Of a stretch of 64,000 nt of DNA, positions 19,553 through 28,601 are shown in pieces. The notes under the pieces are model-generated. The model made no database searches and was not told the origin of the DNA. It saw only the letters and a program-made list of their open reading frames with translations. Within the stretch, counting starts at the first letter, position 1. Each line of letters opens with the position of its first letter. The stretch lies in NCBI RefSeq assembly GCF_029543085.1, contig NZ_CP119967.1:5172501-5236500 (forward strand). The letters run 5' to 3'. The translations under genes and the position numbers were made by a program. This stretch comes from Pseudomonas sp. A34-9. GTDB lineage: Bacteria; Pseudomonadota; Gammaproteobacteria; Pseudomonadales; Pseudomonadaceae.

Positions 19553-20059
19553 TCAGGGTAATTCACGCCACATGTGGATCTTGTCGAAATAATCCTCGCC
19601 CACCCGCACGGCCAGCGGTTCGAGGCCGAACTGGATGAAGCCGCAGCGCTGATAGAGATTGAACGCCGCGTCATTGCCAGCGGTGACGGTGAGCTGGAGC
19701 AGTTTCAGCGCCGGATGGTTTCGCGTTTCGGCGATGGCTGCCTGCACCAGTTCATGGCCCAGGCCGCGCTGACGAAAATCCGCTGAAACATACATGCCGA
19801 ACAGGGTCGCTTTATGGCGCGCCTTCTCGCGCGGTTCGAAGGCCAGGCCAACGATGCCGGCGAGCGTGCCGCCCTCGAAGGCACCGAGAACGACGTCGAG
19901 CTTGCTGGTCAGGCGCCCTTCCCACCAGCTCAGCGGCATCACCGCGCGTTCGCGCACGCTTGAGGTGAAGGCCTGCGGATGACGGTCATAAGCTTCGAGC
20001 ATCAGTTCGCGGTAAGCCAGGGCATGGCTGGCGTCCAGCCGTTCGATCCACATGTTCAC
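19553..20059 (-). CDS. GNAT family N-acetyltransferase
   Basis: Acetyl-CoA-dependent acetyltransferase, 168 residues. The GNAT fold is visible: a strand TLAGIVGLAFE, then the acetyl-CoA loop DFRQRGLGHELVQAAI (the Q/RxxGxG/A motif, about residues 92-107), and motif B LLQLTVTAGNDAAFNLYQRCGFIQFG. It overlaps the LysE-type gene by 4 bases, making it the third gene of a Nudix-LysE-GNAT operon. The substrate is unknown. Such acetyltransferases act on antibiotics, amino acids or protein N-termini, and nothing here decides. Confidence 0.88.
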   Translation of the reverse strand: MNMWIERLDASHALAYRELMLEAYDRHPQAFTSSVRERAVMPLSWWEGRLTSKLDVVLGAFEGGTLAGIVGLAFEPREKARHKATLFGMYVSADFRQRGLGHELVQAAIAETRNHPALKLLQLTVTAGNDAAFNLYQRCGFIQFGLEPLAVRVGEDYFDKIHMWRELP

Positions 20060-20694
20060 GCCGCCCTGCGCTGCTCAAGCATCAGGCGCACAGCGAGGCT
20101 GCCGAGGACGAAGCCCATGAAATAACGCTGCAGCGCCAGCCACGTCGGGTTACGCACAAACCACGAAGCGATGCCCGCCGCGAACAGCGCGATCAGCAGA
20201 TTGACGCAGAAACTCACGCTGATCTGGGTCAGGCCGAGCACGATGCTTTGGGTGAACACCGAGCCGTGTTCCGGGGTGATGAACTGCGGAAATACCGAGA
20301 GATAGAACACGGCGATTTTCGGGTTCAGCGCGCTGGTGAGAAAGCCCATGGTGATCAGCTTGCGCGACGAGTCCGCCGGCAATTGCTGCGCCTGGAACGG
20401 CGAGCGTGCGCCAGGCTTCACCGCTTGCCAGGCCAGCCACAGCAGGTACAGCGCGCCGGCCCATTTCAGCACTTCGTAGGCCATCGGCACCGCCAGAAAC
20501 ACCGCGGTCAAACCGGCCGCCGCCGCAAACAGATGCACAAAGAACCCCGCCACCACGCCGAGCAACGACGTCACCCCGGCCTTGCGTCCCTGACAGATCG
20601 AACGCGAGATCAGGTAGATCATGTTCGGCCCCGGCGTCAGCACCATCAACAAGGCGGCAGCAGCGAAAATCAGCAGGTCTTGCAGCGGGATCAT
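20056..20694 (-). CDS. LysE/RhtB family amino acid exporter
   Basis: Inner-membrane translocator, 212 residues, about six hydrophobic helices. Signature sequences are the N-terminal LTPGPNMIYLISRSICQGRKAG block, the GALYLLWLAWQAV helix and the central GFLTSALNPKIAVFYLSVFPQF block, all standard for RhtB/LysE proteins. It exports amino acids or related metabolites; the specific one is not evident. It overlaps the downstream acetyltransferase by 4 bases and begins 23 bases after the Nudix stop, so the three genes form an operon. Confidence 0.9.
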   Translation of the reverse strand: MIPLQDLLIFAAAALLMVLTPGPNMIYLISRSICQGRKAGVTSLLGVVAGFFVHLFAAAAGLTAVFLAVPMAYEVLKWAGALYLLWLAWQAVKPGARSPFQAQQLPADSSRKLITMGFLTSALNPKIAVFYLSVFPQFITPEHGSVFTQSIVLGLTQISVSFCVNLLIALFAAGIASWFVRNPTWLALQRYFMGFVLGSLAVRLMLEQRRAA

Positions 20695-20717
20695 GGCAAA
20701 GTCCTTTGCGGGGATGA

Positions 20718-21140
20718 TCAGGCGATCTCGATCAGCGAGCTGCGATAAAACGGCAGGATCAGGTCGCGTGTCAATGGTGCCAGATCGACTGCAGGATCAG
20801 TGGCGGGATCAACCCAAATGACCTGTTCAATTTCCGCCGCGGGGGCGACATCAGTGTCGATTGTCAGTTGAAAGATTTCGGCTTGTACAACGAACCCCGG
20901 TTCGTTGGCGGCAGGGGCGCAAAACTGCCCGAGGAACGTCGCCTGCGCCGGATCGATCTGCAAGCCCAGCTCCTCTTCCAGCTCGCGTGCCAGCGCATGC
21001 ACCGGCAACTCGTGCGCTTCGATCTTGCCGCCCGGTTGCATGAACGCCGTGGTCCCGCGCTTGCGCACCAGCAGGGTCTGCCCTTCTGGGTTGAGCAACA
21101 GTGCGGCGGCGATGCGAATGGTCTGGGAAGGCGTCGGCAT
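20718..21140 (-). CDS. NUDIX hydrolase
   Basis: Hydrolase of nucleoside-diphosphate-linked compounds, 140 residues. The Nudix box is complete: G-x5-E-x7-REL-x-EE-x-GL, from the GGKIEAHE segment (about residue 43) to ELEEELGL. The start at 21140 (MPTPSQTIRI) is preceded by AAAGGA with suitable spacing. An in-frame ATG at 21170 lacks this and adds a poorly conserved extension. It is the first gene of the operon with the LysE-type exporter and GNAT enzyme. The exact substrate is not predictable. Confidence 0.88.
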   Translation of the reverse strand: MPTPSQTIRIAAALLLNPEGQTLLVRKRGTTAFMQPGGKIEAHELPVHALARELEEELGLQIDPAQATFLGQFCAPAANEPGFVVQAEIFQLTIDTDVAPAAEIEQVIWVDPATDPAVDLAPLTRDLILPFYRSSLIEIA

Positions 21141-21209
21141 GCAGGGTGTCCTTTGGCGCAAAAGCGCCAAGGATCACATGCCGGTCAACGGTGTGCCAAG
21201 CCGCAAGGC

Positions 21210-22535
21210 TCAGGTCGCTTCCTGAAAATCCATCTCCGGCGGCTGCCGACGGAAGCCACCGGTGAGCACCGCCAGGTACACCACGCCAATCGCCAGCCAG
21301 CTCAGCCCCAGATACACCGCCAGATGATCAAGGCTGACCATCAGCCACAAATCCGCGACCAGACCAATGAACGGAAAGATCAAAAACAGCACCCCCTCAC
21401 GCAGCCCCTTCTTCTCGCCGCCGATCCAGTAGTGAAAGATCACCGACAGATTGACCAGACTGAACGCCAGGAAAGCGCCGAAGTTGATGAACGAGGTCGA
21501 GGTGGTCACGTCGAGTTTCAGCGCCAGCAACGCCACCACGGCGCACAGCAGGATGCTGTTGACCGGTGTGCCAAAGCGCGCATGCAGCGTGCCAAAGAAT
21601 GATTTCGGCAACACACCGTCACGGCCCATGGCGAACAGTAGTCGCGACCCGCTGGCCTGCGCCGACAGCCCCGAGGCAAACTGGCCGACAATCAAACCGA
21701 TCAGGAAGATCGAGACAAACAGATCACCGCCAATGTTGCGCGCGATTTCGTAGGCAGCCGAGTCAACGCTGTCGAACTGGAACGACGGGTGCGCGATCTG
21801 CACGAAGTACGACACGCCGACGAAGATCAGTCCGCCGATCAAGGTGATCAGCATGATCGCTCGCGGGATGGTGCGGCGTGGGTCGCGGGTTTCTTCGGTC
21901 AAGGTGCTGACCGCATCGAACCCGAGGAACGAATAGCAGGCAATCGCCGCGCCGCTCATGATCAGCGGCATCTGCATGTCGCCGTTGAAGAACGGTTTGA
22001 TCGACCACAACGGCGTGCCCGCATCGCCACCGATGTAGTGCACGCACAGCGCGACGAAGGCGATCAGCACCAGAAACTGCACCAGCATCAGCAAGGCGTT
22101 GATGCCGTTGGCCAGTTTCAAACCGATGATGTTGATCGCACTGGTGATGCCGATGAACGCCAGCACCCAGATCCATTGCGGGATCGACGGAAACGCCGAC
22201 GCCAGATACGCCGCGCCGATCAGCCAGATCGCCATCGGCAGAAACAGGTAATCGAGCAAAACGGCCCAACCGGCGATGAAGCCGAGTTTCGGGCTGATCG
22301 CCTTGCGCACGTAGCTGTAAGCGGAACCGGCGACGGGGAACGCGGCGGCCATGCGGCCGTAGCTCATGGCGGTGAAAAACATCGCCACCAGCGCCGCCAG
22401 ATACGCGGCGGGGACCATGCCGGCGGTGGACTGGGCGAGGATGCCGAAGGTGCCGAGGACGATGATCGGCGTCATGTAGGCGATGCCGAACAGCACCACC
22501 GACCCTAATGAAAGGGTGCGTTGCAAACGAGCCAT
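21210..22535 (-). CDS. APC family amino acid/polyamine permease (PuuP-like)
   Basis: Twelve-helix inner-membrane permease, 441 residues. The N-terminal LFGIAYMTPIIVLGTFGI, YGRMAAAFPVAGSAYSYV, the SFLGFDAVSTLTEETRDPRR block and ASGSRLLFAMGRDGVLP closely resemble E. coli PuuP, the putrescine importer. Putrescine or another amine or amino acid is therefore a plausible substrate. It shares its strand with the Nudix operon after a 69-base gap. Upstream it is separated from the nitrilase gene by a MITE-like repeat. A metabolic link with the nitrilase is possible but not shown. Confidence 0.85.
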   Translation of the reverse strand: MARLQRTLSLGSVVLFGIAYMTPIIVLGTFGILAQSTAGMVPAAYLAALVAMFFTAMSYGRMAAAFPVAGSAYSYVRKAISPKLGFIAGWAVLLDYLFLPMAIWLIGAAYLASAFPSIPQWIWVLAFIGITSAINIIGLKLANGINALLMLVQFLVLIAFVALCVHYIGGDAGTPLWSIKPFFNGDMQMPLIMSGAAIACYSFLGFDAVSTLTEETRDPRRTIPRAIMLITLIGGLIFVGVSYFVQIAHPSFQFDSVDSAAYEIARNIGGDLFVSIFLIGLIVGQFASGLSAQASGSRLLFAMGRDGVLPKSFFGTLHARFGTPVNSILLCAVVALLALKLDVTTSTSFINFGAFLAFSLVNLSVIFHYWIGGEKKGLREGVLFLIFPFIGLVADLWLMVSLDHLAVYLGLSWLAIGVVYLAVLTGGFRRQPPEMDFQEAT

Positions 22536-22652
22536 GGGCGACTTACTCCGAATATTATTGGATTTATGGCAGAGCCGGGTTCGGCGAATGTTTTCGGGTG
22601 TGGATTTGTTGTTCTGGTGTTGTTTGAATTTTTTATTCGACTGGAAATCTTT

Positions 22653-22878
22653 TCCCCCTCACCCCAGCCCTCTCCCCCAAGGGGGCGAGGGGGAAAGGGA
22701 GCCGATCTCCATGGTTTTCAAATCCTCAGTTCGACTTGAACCCGCAGATTCAATCCTCAGTTCGACTTGAACTTGCAGTTTCAAATCCTGAGTTCGGCCC
22801 GGTATTTCAGGTCGGCGTACCTCGAACAATCAACTCGGTCGGTCCCCTCTCCCTTTGGGAGAGGGCTAGGGTGAGGGC
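22653..22878. repeat. MITE-like element with internal tandem repeat
   Basis: Inverted ends CCCTCACCCCAGCCCTCTCC (left) and the complement GGGAGAGGGCTAGGGTGAGGG (right). Inside, at about 22716-22810, are three tandem copies of a unit of 31-33 bases built on TCAATCCTCAGTTCGACTTG; the third is diverged. It has no coding capacity and fills most of the 348-base gap 22536-22883 between the permease and nitrilase genes. Confidence 0.85.
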
Positions 22879-22883
22879 AGCGG

Positions 22884-23705
22884 TCAACGGCGTGGAATCA
22901 ACAATTCACGAACACCATCGCCGTGCTCCACCACCTCCCCCGGCAACTTCAAGCGCTGATCATCCAGATAGCGGTAATCCTTGCGTGCAGTCTCCAGTCG
23001 AGCGAAATCCAGCTCAACGCTGAACGTCCCTTCCTCGCGCCCGGCCTCGAACAGCAGCGAGCCCAGCGGATCGACCAGTGCACTGCCACCGGCAAACATC
23101 AAGCCGTCGTCACCCGCCTCCACGCGGTTGACCATCAGCGCAAACGCCTGATTCTCCTGGGCACGGGCCATGATCGCGGTGCGGTGAGTCGGCGCGTACG
23201 GGTCCATGTTGCCGTTGGTCACGATCAACAGTTCGGCACCCAGTTGCGCCAAGGCCCGGGCCGACTCCGGAAACTCGATGTCGTAGCAAATCAACAGGCC
23301 AACGCGCACGCCGTTCCACTCGCACGTGGCGTAGCGGTCGCCGGCCTCGAACACGCCGCGATCCGACGCCCACAGATGGGTCTTGCGGTATTTCAGGGCA
23401 ATGCCTTCCGGGGTGATCAACAACGTGGTGTTGTAGAAGCGACCGTTGTCGTTCTCGGCCATGCCGATCACCACGGCGATGCGGCGTTCGCGCGCGGCGG
23501 CCAGCACGGCGCTGACCGTCGGGCCGTCGAGCGATTCGGCGGTTTTCGCCACGGTTTCGGCCGTCGGGAAGCCCATCAGGTGGGTTTCCGGGAACACGAT
23601 CAATTGCGTGTCGGCCGCGCATGCGGCAATCGCGGCAAGTGCGCGTTCGAGGTTGTAGGCCGTGGCATTGTCACGGCCCGCCAATTGGGCAAGTTCGACT
23701 TTCAT
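22884..23705 (-). CDS. carbon-nitrogen hydrolase (nitrilase superfamily)
   Basis: Cytosolic nitrilase-superfamily amidohydrolase, 273 residues. The catalytic triad is readable: Glu40 in IVFPETHLMGF, Lys108 in KYRKTHLW and Cys140 in GLLICYDIEFPE. The later MARAQENQAFALMVNRV block is typical of the amidase branch that handles small amides or N-carbamoyl compounds, rather than of true nitrilases. It is divergent from the LuxR-type gene at 23831, which may regulate it. The PuuP-like permease downstream hints at amine metabolism, but that remains inference. Confidence 0.88.
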   Translation of the reverse strand: MKVELAQLAGRDNATAYNLERALAAIAACAADTQLIVFPETHLMGFPTAETVAKTAESLDGPTVSAVLAAARERRIAVVIGMAENDNGRFYNTTLLITPEGIALKYRKTHLWASDRGVFEAGDRYATCEWNGVRVGLLICYDIEFPESARALAQLGAELLIVTNGNMDPYAPTHRTAIMARAQENQAFALMVNRVEAGDDGLMFAGGSALVDPLGSLLFEAGREEGTFSVELDFARLETARKDYRYLDDQRLKLPGEVVEHGDGVRELLIPRR

Positions 23706-23830
23706 GGGCGTTCCTTGTTATGAGCGTCGGGCGCTGAAAGATTGCCCGGTGGCTGTCTGTGGGCCAGTATGCGCAGCAAGCAGCCGGCCAGGGAATTACG
23801 CGGCCGGGGTAACCCGATAGGGGTAGATCG

Positions 23831-24631
23831 ATGGCACTTTCGTTTGACGACATCACTTGGCACCGCGCCGTCGGGCAACTCATCGATGCGCTCGACAAGC
23901 CGAACTTCTGGGCACAACTGGTGCGTCTGCTCGACCAGTACGTGCCGTTTGATAGCTGGGTGGCACTGCTGTTCAGCGCCGATCAACACCCCCAGGTCTT
24001 CACCGAATGCCCCGGCGAAGACGGCAGCCCCGATCAGTTGTTTCAGGATTATCTGCGCGGCCTGTATCTGCTCGATCCGTTCTACATCGCCTGCCGCGAG
24101 CAATCGCGCACCGGCCTGTATCGCCTGTCCGAGGTGGCGCCAGAGCATTTCGAGCTGACCGAGTATTACCAGCGATACTTTCGTCTGAATGTCGTGGCCG
24201 ACGAAATCCAGTTCAATTGTCAGCTCGAAGGCGATCGCACGCTGTGTCTGTCACTGGGCAGTGAAAAACGTTTCACTGGCGAACAGATCGCCCTGCTGTC
24301 ATTGATCCAGCCTTGGGTGTTGGGCTTGCTGCGCCAGCGCCTGCCCTATGAAATCAACGAAACCGTGGCCCTCGCCGCCGCCCCTGTCCGGGCTGACTGG
24401 CGGGTGCAACTGGAGGCGTCGGTGCAGCAACTCAAAGGCGCGCAGTTGACGGCGCGGGAGCTGGATGTCGGGCGTTTGATGCTCAGCGGTTGCTCCAGTA
24501 AAGAAATCGCCCGTAAGCTGGAAATCTCCGTCGAAACCGTGAAAGTCCATAAGAAACACATGTACAGCAAGCTGGGGATCAAATCCCAGTCCGAGCTGTT
24601 TTCGATTTTTCTTCAGGCGCAAAACGCCTGA
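23831..24631 (+). CDS. LuxR family transcriptional regulator
   Basis: Regulator of 266 residues with a C-terminal LuxR-type helix-turn-helix (about residues 200-260): LTARELDVGRLMLSGCSSKE, IARKLEISVETVKVHKKHMY, SKLGIKSQSELF. The N-terminal 190 residues have no recognisable autoinducer-binding or receiver motif. They contain a GAF-like hydrophobic pattern (VPFDSWVALLFSADQHP), so a small-molecule sensor is possible. It is divergently placed 125 bases from the nitrilase gene, which makes that gene a likely target. A REP hairpin follows its stop directly. Confidence 0.85.
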   Translation: MALSFDDITWHRAVGQLIDALDKPNFWAQLVRLLDQYVPFDSWVALLFSADQHPQVFTECPGEDGSPDQLFQDYLRGLYLLDPFYIACREQSRTGLYRLSEVAPEHFELTEYYQRYFRLNVVADEIQFNCQLEGDRTLCLSLGSEKRFTGEQIALLSLIQPWVLGLLRQRLPYEINETVALAAAPVRADWRVQLEASVQQLKGAQLTARELDVGRLMLSGCSSKEIARKLEISVETVKVHKKHMYSKLGIKSQSELFSIFLQAQNA

Positions 24632-24712
24632 AAAGATCGCAGCCTTCGGCAGCTCCTACAGGGCCAAGTCATGCACTGACCTGTAGGAGCTGCCGAAGGC
24701 TGCGATCTTTTA
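24631..24712. repeat. REP-type inverted repeat, copy 5
   Basis: AAAAGATCGCAGCCTTCGGC arm and complementary arm GCCGAAGGCTGCGATCTTTT around a spacer. It starts at the last base of the LuxR-type stop codon and precedes the glutamate-synthase-like gene. Confidence 0.9.
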
Positions 24713-24741
24713 AATACTGAGTCCGAACCCAAGGAAACCGT

Positions 24742-26361
24742 ATGAGCCTGTCACTCCTGAGCCGCTACGCCTTCTTTGCCGTCTGTGTGATTTTCACCCT
24801 CGCCAGCCTGCCTTTCCTCGAACATGACTGGCTGTGGCCGATCACCGCCGTCACCGGCGTACTGAGCCTGATCGGTCTGTTCGACCTGCTGCAAAGCCCG
24901 CATGCGGTGCGCCGCAATTATCCGATCCTCGGCAACATCCGTTATCTGGTCGAAGGCATCCGTCCGGAGATCCGCCAGTACTTGCTGGAGTCCGACAGCG
25001 ACGCCCTGCCCTTCTCCCGCGCCCAGCGTTCGCTGGTCTATTCGCGAGCGAAAAACGAAACCGCCGACAAACCGTTCGGCACGCTGATCGACGTTTATCA
25101 ATCGGGCTTCGAATTCATCGGCCACTCGATGCGCCCGGCGCCGCTGAGCGACCCGAGCAGTTTCCGCGTCACCGTCGGCGGCCCGCAGTGCTCGCAACCG
25201 TATTCGGCCTCGGTGTTCAACATCTCGGCGATGAGCTTCGGCTCGCTCAGCGCCAACGCGATTCGCGCGTTGAACCAGGGTGCAAAACTCGGCAACTTCG
25301 CCCACGACACCGGCGAAGGCAGCATCAGCCCGTATCACCGCGAACACGGTGGCGACCTGACCTGGGAGCTGGGCAGTGGCTATTTCGGTTGCCGTACCAG
25401 CGACGGCCGTTTCGACCCGGAACGCTTCGCCACCCAGGCGCAGAATCCGCAAGTGCGGATGATCGAAATCAAGATGAGCCAAGGCGCCAAACCCGGCCAC
25501 GGCGGCATCCTGCCCAAACACAAAGTCACCAAGGAGATCGCTGAAACCCGCGGCATCATGATGGGCGAAGACTGCGTGTCGCCTTCCCGTCACAGCGCGT
25601 TTTCCACACCCATCGAAATGATGCAGTTCATCCAGCAACTGCGTGAACTGTCCGGCGGCAAACCGGTGGGTTTCAAGTTCTGCCTCGGCCACCCATGGGA
25701 GTTCATGGGCATCGCCAAAGCCATGCTGGAAACCGGCATCCTCCCAGACTTCATCGTCGTCGACGGCAAGGAGGGTGGCACCGGCGCCGCACCGGTGGAA
25801 TTCACCGACCACATCGGCGTGCCGATGCGCGAAGGCCTGCTGTTTGTGCACAACACCCTGGTCGGCCTGAACCTGCGCGACAAGATCAAACTCGGCGCCA
25901 GCGGCAAGATCGTCAGCGCCTTCGACATCGCCAGCGTACTGGCCATCGGCGCCGACTGGGCCAACTCCGCGCGCGGCTTCATGTTCGCCATCGGTTGCAT
26001 CCAGTCGCAGAGTTGCCACACCAACAAATGCCCGACCGGCGTCGCCACTCAGGATGCCCTGCGTCAACGCGCGCTGGTGGTGCCGGACAAGGCGCAGCGC
26101 GTCTTCAACTTCCACCGCAACACGCTCAAAGCACTGGCGGAAATGCTGGCCGCTGCCGGCCTTGAACATCCGTCGCAACTGTCGGCCAAGCATTTGGTGC
26201 GACGCATGTCGGCGACCGAGATCAAACTGTTCTCGCAGTTGCATGTGTTCTTGAAGCCGGGTGAATTGCTCACCGGGGAAGTGAATGGTGAGTTCTATTC
26301 GCGGATGTGGCAGATGGCGCGGGCGGACAGTTTCGAGCCGCAGGACGTGGCAGCCGCCTGA
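24742..26361 (+). CDS. FMN-binding glutamate synthase-like protein
   Basis: Membrane-anchored protein with a glutamate synthase central/FMN domain, 539 residues. Two hydrophobic N-terminal helices (residues about 5-45) precede the TIM-barrel domain. Seen there are the FNISAMSFGSLSANAIRALN block, GAKLGNFAHDTGEGSISPYH, the flavin-contacting IVVDGKEGGTGAAPVEFTDH, and the iron-sulfur-type Cys cluster in QSCHTNKCPTGVATQ. It lacks the N-terminal glutaminase and the C-terminal GXGXG domain of full glutamate synthase, as do other stand-alone GltB2-like proteins. The reaction is uncertain. It is bounded by a REP upstream and appears monocistronic. Confidence 0.88.
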   Translation: MSLSLLSRYAFFAVCVIFTLASLPFLEHDWLWPITAVTGVLSLIGLFDLLQSPHAVRRNYPILGNIRYLVEGIRPEIRQYLLESDSDALPFSRAQRSLVYSRAKNETADKPFGTLIDVYQSGFEFIGHSMRPAPLSDPSSFRVTVGGPQCSQPYSASVFNISAMSFGSLSANAIRALNQGAKLGNFAHDTGEGSISPYHREHGGDLTWELGSGYFGCRTSDGRFDPERFATQAQNPQVRMIEIKMSQGAKPGHGGILPKHKVTKEIAETRGIMMGEDCVSPSRHSAFSTPIEMMQFIQQLRELSGGKPVGFKFCLGHPWEFMGIAKAMLETGILPDFIVVDGKEGGTGAAPVEFTDHIGVPMREGLLFVHNTLVGLNLRDKIKLGASGKIVSAFDIASVLAIGADWANSARGFMFAIGCIQSQSCHTNKCPTGVATQDALRQRALVVPDKAQRVFNFHRNTLKALAEMLAAAGLEHPSQLSAKHLVRRMSATEIKLFSQLHVFLKPGELLTGEVNGEFYSRMWQMARADSFEPQDVAAA

Positions 26362-26397
26362 CGCGTGAAGCGCCAGTCCGAGCAACGCACTGGCGCT

Positions 26398-26760
26398 TTA
26401 CTCCTGACGCTCGCGCAACAATACAAATCTGAAAAAACAGTACGCCGACAGCAGATTGAGCAGCGTAAAGGACACCACGGTTACCAAACCGTGCAGCCCC
26501 CGTGTATCGGCAATCGAGCCGATGCCAAAACTCACCCCGCCCATCACCCCGATAAACAGCAGATAGCCGAACACCGGCGTACTGCGCTCAAAGGTGTAGA
26601 GCATGTTCACGTAAAACGAGAACGCTGCCGCCACGCAAAACGCGGCAAAATTGCTCGCCGCCTGAGTCAGACCGACAGCGATGCACAGGACGAAAAAGAC
26701 TTGCCAGTGAATCAATGCATCGGCGATGCCGATCACTGTCAATGCACAGAGTCCTTTCAT
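26398..26760 (-). CDS. GtrA family membrane protein
   Basis: Small GtrA-family protein, 120 residues, with four predicted membrane helices. The N-terminal helix region is followed by the family hallmark ASNFAAFCVAAAFSFYVNMLYTF (helix two with the FYxNxxxTF motif), then two more helices. GtrA proteins are thought to flip lipid-linked sugars across the inner membrane for O-antigen or other surface glycosylation. It lies 117 bases downstream of the GtrII-like glucosyltransferase on the same strand, so the two likely work together. No gtrB-type bactoprenol glycosyltransferase is adjacent. Confidence 0.85.
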   Translation of the reverse strand: MKGLCALTVIGIADALIHWQVFFVLCIAVGLTQAASNFAAFCVAAAFSFYVNMLYTFERSTPVFGYLLFIGVMGGVSFGIGSIADTRGLHGLVTVVSFTLLNLLSAYCFFRFVLLRERQE

Positions 26761-26877
26761 CGCGATTCCTTGCCAGCGGCGGTTTTTGGGCGAACGTTCA
26801 ACCTAGGTCATGACGGGGTCGCGGTCTACTGTCAGAAATTACAGGTGCAGGGTTGAATGCGACCAACGGTCAGCGCT

Positions 26878-28362
26878 TCACCACTGCAACAACCGCCCGT
26901 GCGGCGGCTCTTTCATCACGATGAAGCCGTAATCGCCAATCAGATAAATGCGGTAATACAGGCTTTCCACCAGCGCGGGATATCGCAGATAGCCAACGTG
27001 AGTGGCATTGCGTCGCTCACGTTCGGCAACCACGTTGGTGATGCCCACCGAAGGCAAGTTCTCGGCAAGCATGTAGTAGTCGACATTCAGCAGATAACGC
27101 AAAACCGGCAGTTGCCTGAACGATCCCTCCGCGCTGGTCAACCAGCGGTCGGAGTAATTGATCGACAGGTAAATGCGCTTGGCTTCTCGTAGCTCGCGGT
27201 GGGCGGCGATGTCGTGACCGAGGCTGTACAGGGCCGCGGTGGTGAAGGTTTTCTGCATGATCAGCACGCGGCCGTAAGCAAACGACAGCGACAACGTCGC
27301 CAGCAGCGGGATGATCAGCAGCAAGGGCAACCAGCGGTGATGCGGGGCCAGCGCCAGACGGGCGAGATAGAACAGAAACACCAGAAGCACGCCGAACCCC
27401 ATCAACGTGCGCGCGCCCTCGTTGAAGTCGCGAAACAGCAGCGTGATGCCAGGCACCAGTAGCACCAATACGGCAAGAGACGTCAGGCCCAGGATCACAT
27501 AACTTGCGCGCCGATCCGGCCGGCCAAGACGTGCCAGCCCCAAAAGCGCGCAAAGCACCAGAGCTGCGAACACCCAAAGGTATCCGCCGTGAAACAACAG
27601 CGCGGTTTTTTCCAGCACGCGGCTCATGTTCGTGCCGATCTGCAGGAGTGGATGTGCTGTCCAATCGAGCCCGTCTGCATAGCGCCCGGCGGCCATGAAT
27701 GGGTACGCGGTGACGCCATAGATGGCGATGCCGAGAGCGAGTTGCGCAAGCTTGCCGCCGAGCAAGTGCCAGAACTCCGTCCACGAGACTCGCCGATGCA
27801 ATGCCCTGAGCAACTCCACACAACACAAACCAAGAAAGACGTTGACGCTGATCTGGTACAGCCCGATACCCAGCGCAATCAATGCCGCCGGTATCAGCCA
27901 GCGTTGTACCCGCGTTGAGCCGTCAAAGGTCACCGCGCAGACCATCGCCACGAGGCTGAAGGCCATGCTCGGCCCGTCGTACTGATAGGAGAAATTCTGC
28001 AGCAGGAACGGGTTGTACCAGAGCGGCAACGGCACCAGACAACAAGCCAGCGTCGGCTCGGCAAAGTAGTGAAACGTCAGACAGGTCAGCGCCAGGCTCA
28101 TCGCCACCGTGGCGAACAACAACGGCAAGGGGAAGATATCCGGCGCGGCGCCGGTGAACGTCAACCCTTGATACAGCCAGTCGGTAAACAGCCGCCCGTA
28201 ACCGGCCCATTGATTACCGGCGGCCAGTGCGCGCCAGTTGTCATCGATGTAGGGAAAGTCGGCAAGGATCAACGGCAGGACATATAACCCGGTCGCCAAC
28301 AGAAAAAACAACAGGACCTGGCGCCGGCCGAGTTCGCGAACGACAAAATCGCTGATCCTCAT
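26878..28362 (-). CDS. GtrII-like glucosyltransferase membrane protein
   Basis: Polytopic membrane protein, 494 residues from the ATG at 28362, which is preceded by GAGG. About ten hydrophobic helices are visible. An early periplasmic loop has the acidic motif FPYIDDNWRALAAGNQW, then YGRLFTDWLYQGL, resembling the glucosyltransferase domain of GtrII-type O-antigen modifying enzymes, where an acidic residue in the first loop is important. The frame runs upstream to 28434 without good start signals. It pairs with the GtrA gene downstream. The gene is next to the large toxin-like gene at 28602, separated by a degenerate REP. Family assignment is moderate; the acceptor is unknown. Confidence 0.72.
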   Translation of the reverse strand: MRISDFVVRELGRRQVLLFFLLATGLYVLPLILADFPYIDDNWRALAAGNQWAGYGRLFTDWLYQGLTFTGAAPDIFPLPLLFATVAMSLALTCLTFHYFAEPTLACCLVPLPLWYNPFLLQNFSYQYDGPSMAFSLVAMVCAVTFDGSTRVQRWLIPAALIALGIGLYQISVNVFLGLCCVELLRALHRRVSWTEFWHLLGGKLAQLALGIAIYGVTAYPFMAAGRYADGLDWTAHPLLQIGTNMSRVLEKTALLFHGGYLWVFAALVLCALLGLARLGRPDRRASYVILGLTSLAVLVLLVPGITLLFRDFNEGARTLMGFGVLLVFLFYLARLALAPHHRWLPLLLIIPLLATLSLSFAYGRVLIMQKTFTTAALYSLGHDIAAHRELREAKRIYLSINYSDRWLTSAEGSFRQLPVLRYLLNVDYYMLAENLPSVGITNVVAERERRNATHVGYLRYPALVESLYYRIYLIGDYGFIVMKEPPHGRLLQW

Positions 28363-28451
28363 GTCTGCGCCTCTGTTCACGGCTGCGCGAAGTGATACAA
28401 ATTTGAACCCGAGCGCCGGGCTTGTATCAGCCATTCAGACCAACGGTGCAG

Positions 28452-28530
28452 GCAAGATCGCAACGTGCGGCAACTCCTGCATTGGAACGCGATCCTCTGC
28501 AAGCGCTGCCCGAGGCTGCGATCTTTTTTT
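28452..28530. repeat. diverged REP-type inverted repeat, copy 6
   Basis: GGCAAGATCGCAACGTGCGG on the left and GAGGCTGCGATCTTTTTTT on the right, with several mismatches between arms. The right end T-run could terminate the plus strand, and the hairpin separates two minus-strand genes. Confidence 0.7.
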
Positions 28531-28601
28531 GTTGTCAGGTTATCGTGCCTGCAACGCAAACGCTCGCACTTGCACTGCATTGCCCGGTTGCAACTAACGT
28601 T

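Noticed and set aside
22700..22810. CRISPR-like array
   Set aside because: The three units are directly tandem without unique spacers, there are no cas genes, and they sit inside a MITE-like element.
24751..26385. Minus-strand frame of 544 codons opposite the glutamate-synthase-like gene
   Set aside because: Shadow frame; the plus strand carries conserved flavin and Cys-cluster motifs.
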